A stretch of DNA of 64,000 nucleotides from Micromonospora costi (GTDB lineage: Bacteria > Actinomycetota > Actinomycetes > Mycobacteriales > Micromonosporaceae). The position numbers and the translations under genes were made by a program. The notes beneath the pieces are model-generated. The model was not told the origin of the DNA. It searched no databases and saw nothing but the letters and a program-made list of their open reading frames with translations. The DNA is taken from assembly GCF_003626655.1 (NCBI RefSeq), contig NZ_RBAN01000001.1, positions 1,736,001 through 1,800,000 of the forward strand, in the 5' to 3' direction. Of this stretch, positions 58,757 to 64,000 are shown piece after piece. How positions within the stretch are numbered: position 1 is the first letter of the stretch; the number at the start of each line of letters is the position of its first letter.

Positions 58757-59500
58757 GTGACCCATGTGGCGAAACGGGACATGCGCATCGCGCTGCTCGC
58801 CCGCCGCCGGGAACTCACCGTCGCGGACCGGGCGGCCGCCGCGAGCCGCGTCCAGGCCGAGCTGGTCGCCCTGGTCGGCCGGCTGCGCCCCGCGCGGATG
58901 ACGGCGTACGTCCCGGTGGGCTCCGAACCGGGCGGCCCGGACCTGCCCGACGTGCTGCGCGCCGCGCTGCCGCCCGGCGGCGACCTGCTGCTGCCCGTGC
59001 TCCTGCCGGACCTCGACCTGGACTGGGCCCCGTACGACGGGCCCGGCTCGCTCGCCGCCGCCGGGCGGGGGATGCGCGAGCCGACGGGCCCCCGGCTCGG
59101 GCCGGACGCGATCACCGAGGCGGATCTCGTGGTGCTGCCGGCGCTGGCCGTCGACCGGAGCGGCCTGCGGTTGGGCCGCGGCGGCGGCTCGTACGACCGG
59201 GCGCTCGCCCGGGTGCCGGCCGCCACCCCCACCGTGGTCCTGCTGCACGACGGCGAGCTCGTCGAGGCGGTGCCCGCCGAGCCGCACGACCGGCCGGTAC
59301 GCGCCGTGATCACGCCGGGCGGCGGCCTGCGTACGCTGGTCCCGACCGTGGCGTCTCCGGATACGGCGTCGCCGGACGCGGCGTCGCCGGACGCGGCGTC
59401 GCCGGACGCGACGTCGCCGGACGCGACGTCGCCGGAGGCTACGGTCACGCCGCCGGGTGTCGCGCGCCACACGTCGACTGGACGAATCCCCGGGGAATGA
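58757..59500 (+). CDS. 5-formyltetrahydrofolate cyclo-ligase
   Basis: 247 residues. Basic start AKRDMRIALLARRRELTVAD, substrate region MTAYVPVGSEPGGPDLPDVL and REPTGPRLGPDAITEADLVV, and the ATP/metal signature RSGLRLGRGGGSYDRAL. It converts 5-formyl-THF to 5,10-methenyl-THF. The C-terminal ~35 residues are extra: six ASPDA/ASPDT-type pentapeptides encoded by 15-bp tandem repeats (59351-59440). GTG 58757 has GGAG 5 nt upstream. Precedes ruc, as Rv0992c is next to Rv0991c. Confidence 0.92.
   Translation: MTHVAKRDMRIALLARRRELTVADRAAAASRVQAELVALVGRLRPARMTAYVPVGSEPGGPDLPDVLRAALPPGGDLLLPVLLPDLDLDWAPYDGPGSLAAAGRGMREPTGPRLGPDAITEADLVVLPALAVDRSGLRLGRGGGSYDRALARVPAATPTVVLLHDGELVEAVPAEPHDRPVRAVITPGGGLRTLVPTVASPDTASPDAASPDAASPDATSPDATSPEATVTPPGVARHTSTGRIPGE
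59351..59440 (+). repeat. Six 15-bp tandem repeats inside the 5-FCL coding tail
   Basis: Consensus GCGTCGCCGGACGCG, six units, the middle three identical. In frame, they encode Ala-Ser-Pro-Asp-Ala units, so unit gain or loss changes protein length by five residues. Confidence 0.9.
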
Positions 59501-59507
59501 CGCAACA

Positions 59508-59534
59508 TTGGCACTCGAAGACGTCGAGTGCCAA
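59508..59534. promoter_or_regulatory. CIRCE-type HrcA operator upstream of ruc
   Basis: TTGGCACTC, 9-nt spacer, GAGTGCCAA: a perfect 9-bp inverted repeat with the exact CIRCE geometry (consensus TTAGCACTC-N9-GAGTGCTAA), differing only by a symmetric A-to-G/T-to-C pair. It lies 8 bp after the 5-FCL stop and 27 bp before the ruc GTG. CIRCE is bound by the heat-shock repressor HrcA and usually controls groESL/dnaK. Confidence 0.85.
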
Positions 59535-59561
59535 TCGGCCGAGTCTGATCCGGAGGAGAAC

Positions 59562-59921
59562 GTGCCCACGTACCAGTACGCCTGCACCGCGTGCGGTCAC
59601 CAGCTCGAGGCGGTGCAGTCCTTCTCTGACGCGCCGCTCACCGAGTGCCCGGAGTGTGCGGGGCGGCTGCGCAAGGTCTTCAACTCGGTCGGCATCGTGT
59701 TCAAGGGCTCGGGCTTCTACCGCACCGACTCGCGCTCGAACGGCTCCGACACGTCGTCGAACGGCAGCAAGCCGGCGAAGGCGGACTCGTCGTCGGGGTC
59801 CGGCGGGTCGTCGTCTTCGGCGTCGTCGTCCTCGTCGTCGTCGTCTTCGGCGTCGTCGTCGAACGGGTCCGGGTCCTCGTCCAAGGCCCCGGCCGCGAGC
59901 AGCACCAGCACCTCGTCCTGA
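59562..59921 (+). CDS. ruc: Ruc-like redox-regulated zinc-ribbon chaperone (FmdB family)
   Basis: 119 residues. The N-terminal FmdB zinc ribbon has two C-x2-C knuckles (PTYQYACTACGHQLEAVQSF; LTECPECAGRLRKVF), then FNSVGIVFKGSGFYRTDSRS and a ~60-residue disordered tail of mostly Ser and Gly. The product and its place next to 5-FCL match M. tuberculosis Rv0991c, described as Ruc, a chaperone activated by oxidation of its zinc cysteines and under HrcA control. The upstream CIRCE-type element fits that. GTG 59562 has GGAGGAG upstream. Confidence 0.85.
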   Translation: MPTYQYACTACGHQLEAVQSFSDAPLTECPECAGRLRKVFNSVGIVFKGSGFYRTDSRSNGSDTSSNGSKPAKADSSSGSGGSSSSASSSSSSSSSASSSNGSGSSSKAPAASSTSTSS

Positions 59922-59958
59922 TCCCGGTTGCGGGCTTCGTCCGGGCCCTGCTCAGGCG

Positions 59959-60065
59959 GGCTCGCTTCTGGCCGGCTCGCTTGGGGCCGGCTCGTTGTGG
60001 GCCGGCTCGCTAGGTTCAGGCTCGCTTGGGGCGGGCTCGCTGTGGGCGGGCTCGCTCGCTGTGGG
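59959..60065. repeat. 15-bp tandem repeats downstream of ruc
   Basis: About seven degenerate copies of GGCTCGCTTGGGGCC in the non-coding stretch after ruc, the last one extended. No stop-free protein of credible composition. Period is 15 bp as in the 5-FCL repeat, but the sequence is unrelated. Confidence 0.8.
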
Positions 60066-60102
60066 GGCTGGCCGCTTAGCAGATTCCGTCCCCACACGGG
60101 GG

Positions 60103-60130
60103 TTATCCACAGGCCCGTCCGTTGTCCACA
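60103..60130 (+). other. Two DnaA-box-like 9-mers
   Basis: TTATCCACA (60103-60111), a perfect consensus DnaA box, and TTGTCCACA (60122-60130), the form preferred in high-GC actinobacteria, in the same direction, 10 bp apart. This is far too few for an origin and no dnaA/dnaN are here. Located ~100 bp before the SAF-domain gene. Confidence 0.6.
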
Positions 60131-60226
60131 GGCCGGGCTCACGGGGCCCCGATGCCGGCCCGGGCGGTCCTAGCCTGCGTCCGAGGGGCCGCCGACCGGG
60201 TGGCCCGACCGGGGGCGGGAGTCGGC

Positions 60227-60862
60227 ATGGCGGGGGCGGAGACAGCCGCGCTTCGTCCGGTACGCCGCCCACGCCTGCCTCGCAACAGCACCCTGCTCCG
60301 CGCCGCGCTGGTCGCCGTACTGCTCGGCCTCGCGGCGGCCGTCCTGCACACCCCGGCCGGCTGCCCACCGCCGCCCGGAGGCGCTCCTGCCGTGACCTCG
60401 CCGAGCGGAGCCCCCAGGGAGAGGTCCGGCGTCGCCGGCGAGACGGTCGACGCCACCGCGTCGCCGGGCCGGGACGCCGACCCGACCGGTTCGAACGCAG
60501 CCACGGCGACCGGCCGCGACGCCGAGATACCGGCCGGCCGAGGCACGGGGACGGGACAGCCCCCGGGCCGAGGTCCGCTGCCGCTCCCCGCCGGCAGCGT
60601 GGGCGTACCGGTCCGGCTGGCCGAGCCGGCGGCGCTCTCAGTGGTACGCCCCGGCACCCGGGTCGACCTCCTCGCCGCGCCGCCCGCCGGTCCTCCCGGC
60701 GAGGCGAACCTGCTGGCGAGCCGGGCGCTCGTGCTGGACGTCGTGGGCGCCGGCGCTACCGACGGCTCGGCCGCTCTCTACCTCGCCCTCCAGCCCGAGC
60801 AGGCACAGCGGGCGGTGGGCCAGCCGGAAGGCAGTCGGTTCGCCATCGTCGTACGCGAGTAA
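60227..60862 (+). CDS. Membrane-anchored SAF/RcpC-like (CpaB-type) protein
   Basis: 211 residues. N-terminal helix (STLLRAALVAVLLGLAAAVL) followed by a low-complexity Ala/Gly/Thr/Pro region, then a C-terminal domain VGVPVRLAEPAALSVVRPGT RVDLLAAPPAG and ALYLALQPEQAQRAVGQPEG SRFAIVVRE, the pattern of the RcpC/CpaB domain of Flp-pilus assembly proteins; the SAF part is poorly visible. No pilus genes are in the window. ATG 60227 has GGGAG 6 nt upstream. Confidence 0.7.
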   Translation: MAGAETAALRPVRRPRLPRNSTLLRAALVAVLLGLAAAVLHTPAGCPPPPGGAPAVTSPSGAPRERSGVAGETVDATASPGRDADPTGSNAATATGRDAEIPAGRGTGTGQPPGRGPLPLPAGSVGVPVRLAEPAALSVVRPGTRVDLLAAPPAGPPGEANLLASRALVLDVVGAGATDGSAALYLALQPEQAQRAVGQPEGSRFAIVVRE

Positions 60863-61493
60863 CCGGCGACCCGCCCGGCGAAGACGCGGAGCAGCGCAAG
60901 GACAAGGCGAGCCGGCGCGGGACAGCGCGGAAACGCGGGACAGCGCGGAAGCGCGGAAGCGGGACAGCGCGGAGAGGGCGAGCGGCGCCGAAGCCCGACG
61001 TGAGCGGTCATGGGCGCGGAAGCGCGGAAGCGGGGCAGCGCGGAGAGGGCGAGCGGCGCCGAAGCCCGACGTGAGCGGTCGCGGGCGCGGAAGCGGGAAA
61101 GCGCGGAAGCGCGGAAGCGCGGAAGCGCGGAAGCGCGGAAGCGGGAAAGCGCGGAAGCGCGGAAGCGCGGAAGCGCGGAAGCGCGGAAGCGCGGAAGCGC
61201 GGAAGCGCGGAAGCGCGGAAGCGCGGAAGCGCGGAAGCGCGGAAGCGCGGAAGCGCGGAAGCGCGGAAGCGCGGAAGCGGGAAAGCGCGGAAGCGCGGAA
61301 GCGGGAAAGCGCGGAAGCGCGGAAGCGCGGAAGCGGGAAAGCGGGAAAGCGCGAAGAGGGCGAGCGGCGCCGAAGCCCGACGTGAGCGGTCGCGGGTGCG
61401 GAGGCGCGAGTCGGGGGGAGCCGCGCAATCAGCCCGGGCACCTCGAGAGGCCGGGCGGCACCGCGCCGTCGAGGCGCGCGGGCCGGGTGAAGA
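60863..61493. repeat. Non-coding region with a 9-bp minisatellite and 42-bp repeats
   Basis: From about 61086 to 61350, some 29 tandem copies of the 9-mer GCGGAAGCG (occasional GCGGGAAAG variants). Flanking it are three copies of a ~42-bp unit beginning GCGGAGAGGGCGAGCGGCGC and ending GACGTGAGCGGTC (near 60969, 61039 and 61349). Because 9 is a multiple of 3, several frames stay open on both strands, coding only Arg/Ala/Ser/Glu or Arg/Phe/Ala repeats; I do not believe these are genes. Confidence 0.9.
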
Positions 61494-61667
61494 TCAGTCC
61501 CAGTGCGGGGGGCGCTCGGCGAGCAGCCAGTCGTCGTTGGCGCTGGACGTCTCGCCCCAGCCGCGGTCGGTGTCGTCGCTCGTCTGCTCGGGCAGCACCA
61601 CGAAGTCGTCGGTCAGGTCGACGGTGCGGTCATCGTCGCCGCGGACATCGGGATCGTTGGTGCTCAC
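61494..61667 (-). CDS. Small conserved actinobacterial protein
   Basis: About 57 acidic residues: DRTVDLTDDFVVLPEQTSDD then TDRGWGETSSANDDWLLAER PPHWD. I recognise the LPEQTxDDTDxGWGE and NDDxLLxxRPPHWD blocks from small proteins found widely in actinobacteria; no function is known to me. The start is either GTG 61667 or TTG 61676; no ribosome site, but TACCCT lies 8 nt before the GTG. Confidence 0.7.
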   Translation of the reverse strand: MSTNDPDVRGDDDRTVDLTDDFVVLPEQTSDDTDRGWGETSSANDDWLLAERPPHWD

Positions 61668-61704
61668 GAGCCGCAAGGGTAGCGCAGCCCGCAGACAACG
61701 CGAC

Positions 61705-61781
61705 TGATCAACTCCACATCAAGGAAGTCGCGGTGTCGCGGCGCACAGGACACCGCGACTTCCTGGAAGTCGAGTCGATCA
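61705..61781. repeat. 77-bp GATC-capped palindrome, class B, copy 2
   Basis: TGATCAACTC...AGGAAGTCGCGGTGTC in the left half and GACACCGCGACTTCCT...GAGTCGATCA in the right; the 16-bp inner arms are perfect and the outer ends pair with a few mismatches. Same length and ends as copies 1 and 3 but with a different core. Separated from copy 3 by 15 bp. Confidence 0.85.
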
Positions 61782-61796
61782 ACCCCACCACCAGCA

Positions 61797-61873
61797 TGAT
61801 CGACACCATTTCGCCGATGTGGCGGGGTCCGGGAGGCGGGGATACCGCCATTTCGGCGAAACGGAGTCGATCA
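61797..61873. repeat. 77-bp GATC-capped palindrome, class B, copy 3
   Basis: TGATCGACACC, TTTCGCCGATGTGGCGGGGT on the left, ATACCGCCATTTCGGCGAAA and GGAGTCGATCA on the right; about 33 nt per arm with few mismatches. The core (TCGCCGA-N2-TGGCGG) is shared with copy 1 at 39854-39930, 22 kb away. It lies 113 bp before a proline-rich membrane-protein gene, like copy 1. Confidence 0.85.
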
Positions 61874-61986
61874 AGGGCCGGGTGGCGTCGCCGACCGGCC
61901 GAGTCCCGGCCGAGGGGCTGCCGATCCGGGGATGCTCGGCCGCGTCCCCCGGTTCCCGGGTCACGCCGTTGGTAGCGTCGGACGGC

Positions 61987-62802
61987 GTGACGACCCCCAG
62001 CGGCGGCAGCTCTCCCGACGACTACTGGCGGCGACCTCCGGCAGGCGGCGAAGGGCTGCCGGACCGGTCTACACCACCGCCGGCCGACCCGCACGCACCG
62101 AGCACACCAGGTTCGGGCACACCAGCCTCGGGCACACCAGGTTCGAGCACACCTGCTTCGGACACACCTGCCGCCGGAGACCAGCCCGCGGGACCGACCG
62201 GCCCAGACGTCGGCCCGGGCCGCACACCGGAACCGGGCACGCCATCCGACGCGAGCTCTCCTCAGGAGCAGGGCCAGCCGGGCGCAGAGCCAGCCCCGAC
62301 AGCCGCGGGCCAGCCGACTATCCCACCGCACCCGGACCAGCTACCGGTAGCGGGCACCCCACCTGCTCCCGACCCGTCCGGGGCACCGCCGGCCCCGATC
62401 ATCCCGGCCGGTCCGGGCCAGCTAACGGGACCAAGCACGCCACCTGACCCCACCACCCCACCCGCTCCCGGCCACCCGGCGGGACCCGGCTACCCGCCCC
62501 ACCTGACCACGCCACCCGACCCGGGCCAGTCGCCATACGCCAGGACGCCACCCGGCCCGGCGACCCCGCCCGGCGCGGCCGGTGGGTACGCGGGCCCGCC
62601 ACCGAGCACGCCGCCGCCCGCGGGGTGGCGTCCTCCCGTACACCTGGAACCGCCCCCGCCGCGACTCCTGCCCCTGCAGGACATGGCCGGGTTGGACGTG
62701 GCCGAGCAGCAGGCCCGCCGCGTGACCGTGTCGATCGGCGCGGTGGCCGGCGTGGTGCTGCTGGCCCTGATCTGCCTGCTCTGCTCGCGCGTCATCCTCT
62801 GA
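61987..62802 (+). CDS. Proline-rich tail-anchored membrane protein
   Basis: 271 residues. About 215 residues are Pro/Gly/Thr/Ser-rich and disordered (DPHAPSTPGSGTPASGTPGS; PGYPPHLTTPPDPGQSPYAR), including pentapeptides from 15-bp DNA repeats at 62112-62171. Then LQDMAGLDVAEQQARRVTVS and one C-terminal transmembrane helix (IGAVAGVVLLALICLLCSRV) with almost no residues after it, so it is tail-anchored with a cytosolic arm. GTG 61987 start. Role unknown. Confidence 0.65.
   Translation: MTTPSGGSSPDDYWRRPPAGGEGLPDRSTPPPADPHAPSTPGSGTPASGTPGSSTPASDTPAAGDQPAGPTGPDVGPGRTPEPGTPSDASSPQEQGQPGAEPAPTAAGQPTIPPHPDQLPVAGTPPAPDPSGAPPAPIIPAGPGQLTGPSTPPDPTTPPAPGHPAGPGYPPHLTTPPDPGQSPYARTPPGPATPPGAAGGYAGPPPSTPPPAGWRPPVHLEPPPPRLLPLQDMAGLDVAEQQARRVTVSIGAVAGVVLLALICLLCSRVIL
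62112..62171 (+). repeat. Four 15-bp tandem repeats in the proline-rich gene
   Basis: Units like TTCGGGCACACCAGC, four copies with few changes, encoding Ser-Gly/Ser/Asp-Thr-Pro-Ala/Gly pentapeptides. Confidence 0.8.
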
Positions 62803-62830
62803 CCCCCAGCGAGGAGACACGACGACCAAG

Positions 62831-62904
62831 CCGACGCGAGCAGACCCGACCCAGCAGAGCCGACGTCAGCAGAGCCGACCCCAGCAGACCCGACGCGAGC
62901 AGAC
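62831..62904. repeat. 15-bp tandem repeats in the gap before DUF2231 gene
   Basis: Five copies of about 15 bp (CCGACGCGAGCAGAC, CCGACCCAGCAGAG, CCGACGTCAGCAGAG, CCGACCCCAGCAGAC, CCGACGCGAGCAGAC). Non-coding, between convergent genes. Confidence 0.85.
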
Positions 62905-62952
62905 CCGCCGCGCACAGACGACCGCGCAGCGCCGCCACGCGCGGCGGGCGGG

Positions 62953-63435
62953 TCAGAGCGTCGTGCCCCAGACGGTCTCGGCGCCGGAGTGGCCGGTGAG
63001 GTAGACGTAGATCAGCGCGGCGACCGCCAGGCCGACGACCGCCACGGACAGCACCGGGGTGACGAGCGCTGGCAGCTTCGGCACCCGCCGGTGGCCGCTG
63101 GTCGCCACCAGCAGGAGGAGCGCCACGATGCCGAGCGGGACGACGATCCGGAACAGGATGTCGCCGTAACGGGAGTGGTCGAAGATCTTGTCGAGGATCT
63201 GCCCCTGGAAGCCCCGGGCCACCAGCGCGTCGGTGAACGCCTCCCCCGACTCGACCGCGAAGAACGCGGACACCGGCGCGACCACGGCGAAGATCCCCAG
63301 GGCCCAGTCGAGGCGGGACCGGAAGCGGGGCAGCACGACGTACGCCACGGCGAGCAGCGCGAGCAGCGGTACGAACACCACGACCGCGTGGACCACCAGG
63401 ACGTGGACCGGTAGGCCCAGGATCTGCTCGAACAT
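62953..63435 (-). CDS. DUF2231-like four-helix membrane protein
   Basis: 160 residues. The start FEQILGLPVHVLVVHAVVVF VPLLALLAVAYVVLP, with two histidines in the first helix (HVLVVHAVV), and FAVESGEAFTDALV resemble DUF2231 membrane proteins, some of which are thought to bind heme. Four hydrophobic helices; C-terminus GHSGAETVWGTTL. Start decided by GGAGGAG just before ATG 63435. Function uncertain. Confidence 0.8.
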   Translation of the reverse strand: MFEQILGLPVHVLVVHAVVVFVPLLALLAVAYVVLPRFRSRLDWALGIFAVVAPVSAFFAVESGEAFTDALVARGFQGQILDKIFDHSRYGDILFRIVVPLGIVALLLLVATSGHRRVPKLPALVTPVLSVAVVGLAVAALIYVYLTGHSGAETVWGTTL

Positions 63436-63707
63436 CGGCTCCTCCGGAGGGATCACGGTCGCGGGTTGCAGCTTACGTGCGCGTCCGTCGCGCTCAGGTC
63501 TTCGACCGGCTACACGCAGCCGGCCCCGGACCGGTTCACCGACCAGCGCCGGATCCCGCCCCGACCGCGCCGGAATCCGGCCCCCGGACCCCGCCCCCAA
63601 CCACCGGACCCCGCCCTGACCGGGCCCGATACCTACCGGCCTGTGTCCGTGACCACCCGGGCCGCCGACCGCTTGTCGACCGGGATGGAGCGTGCTGTCA
63701 TTGGCCG
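63436..63707. other. Divergent promoter region before the Fur-family gene
   Basis: 272 bp between DUF2231 and the Fur-family gene. Contains degenerate CCGGACCCCGCCC-type repeats (about 63580-63620). No gene seen; promoters of both genes should lie here, but I find no clear -35/-10 pair or Fur-box-like palindrome. Confidence 0.4.
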
Positions 63708-64000
63708 ATGTCCAGTGCCGAGGAGCTGCTCCGGTCGAGGGGCCTGCGGGTCACCCGGCCGCGCCTCGCCGTGCTGGACGTCCTGGCCGCTGGCGGCCAC
63801 CTCGAGGTCGAGGAGATCACCCGGCAGGTACGGGAACGGCTCGACTCGGTCTCCACCCAGGCGGTGTACGACGTCCTGGGCGCCCTCTCCCGCGCCGGCC
63901 TGTCGCGCCGGATCGAGCCGGCGGGCAGCCCCGCACGGTACGAGGCCCGGGTCGGGGACAACCACCATCACGTGGTCTGCCGGGGCTGCGGCATGATCGC
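63708..64000 (+). CDS. Fur-family metalloregulator, 3' truncated by window edge
   Basis: The first 97 residues of a Fur-family protein: winged helix RGLRVTRPRLAVLDVLAAGG and EITRQVRERLDSVSTQAVYD VLGALSRAGLSRRIEPAGSP, then the metal motif DNHHHVVCRGCGMI with the C-x2-C of the structural zinc site. The remainder lies beyond the window. This N-terminal style resembles the FurA/CatR group that pairs with catalase-peroxidase genes in actinobacteria, so katA or katG may follow; that is a guess. Confidence 0.88.
   Translation, partial: MSSAEELLRSRGLRVTRPRLAVLDVLAAGGHLEVEEITRQVRERLDSVSTQAVYDVLGALSRAGLSRRIEPAGSPARYEARVGDNHHHVVCRGCGMI

Noticed and set aside
60103..60130. Replication origin
   Set aside because: Only two DnaA boxes, no AT-rich unwinding region and no dnaA/dnaN/gyrB nearby.
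61086..61350. CRISPR array
   Set aside because: The 9-bp units are contiguous with no spacers, and no cas genes are present.
60638..61975. Long repetitive frames on both strands across the 9-bp array
   Set aside because: A 9-bp repeat cannot create stops if one unit has none; products are pure tripeptide repeats on both strands with no ribosome site.

Overview
The window is very G+C-rich, densely coded and rich in GTG starts. Gene content and order point to an actinobacterium, most likely Micromonosporaceae (Micromonospora/Salinispora-like). Much of the 20-60 kb stretch follows the order I remember from Mycobacterium tuberculosis Rv0991c-Rv1018c: glmU, prs, rplY, pth; tatD, ksgA, ispE; metG, rsmI, pmt; sepX, rimJ, moeA, galU, 5-formyl-THF cyclo-ligase and the zinc-ribbon chaperone gene ruc. 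It is mainly a core chromosomal region. I saw no phage, transposase, CRISPR array or plasmid gene.

Layout. 1-9.4 kb: end of a TetR gene, then a maltodextrin locus (malE-malF-malG-GH13 amylase on the minus strand; divergent LacI regulator and alpha-glucosidase) with several GCAAG/CTTGC operator-like palindromes. 9.4-15.3 kb: VOC protein, a GntR-SRPBCC-hypothetical operon, a YihY membrane protein, thpR, trpS and a CBS-domain protein. 15.4-22.1 kb: galE-galK, a TPR membrane protein bracketed by two related 56-bp palindromes, and sulfate activation (cysD-cysN, cysQ). 22.2-26.7 kb: pth, rplY, prs, glmU, tRNA-Gln. 26.7-32.4 kb: a helix-turn-helix protein, a fatty-acid desaturase with TetR, two DUF4383 membrane proteins, an ABC-F ATPase. 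32.5-35.5 kb: ispE, a 50-codon ORF coupled to it, ksgA, tatD. 35.5-47.1 kb: hypothetical protein, alpha/beta hydrolase, metG, a proline-rich membrane protein, rsmI, pmt, and a secreted VWA protein with a partner. 47.3-52 kb: small cysteine protein, phosphopantetheinyl transferase, VOC, GNAT, Nudix, DUF418, tRNA-Ala. 52.2-59.9 kb: sepX, rimJ, moeA, galU, a GGDEF diguanylate cyclase, 5-FCL, ruc. 60-64 kb: SAF-domain protein, repeats, a small conserved protein, a second proline-rich membrane protein, DUF2231, and the start of a Fur-family gene.

The most interesting signals are outside the proteins. (1) Seven GATC-capped intergenic palindromes fall into three size classes (56, 77 and 68-69 bp), with size conserved within each class and arm symmetry kept; two classes recur as clear sequence families. 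(2) A CIRCE-type element, TTGGCACTC-N9-GAGTGCCAA, sits directly upstream of ruc and predicts HrcA control. (3) Between 59.3 and 62.9 kb there is a cluster of minisatellites, mostly of 15-bp or 9-bp period and different in sequence, next to a pair of DnaA-box-like 9-mers. (4) Several genes have a -10-like hexamer placed 6-8 nt before the start codon, suggesting leaderless mRNAs.

All calls come from reading the sequence; no database search was run. Where an upstream in-frame start exists, I chose starts by ribosome-binding site, overlap with the previous gene, and where family similarity begins.
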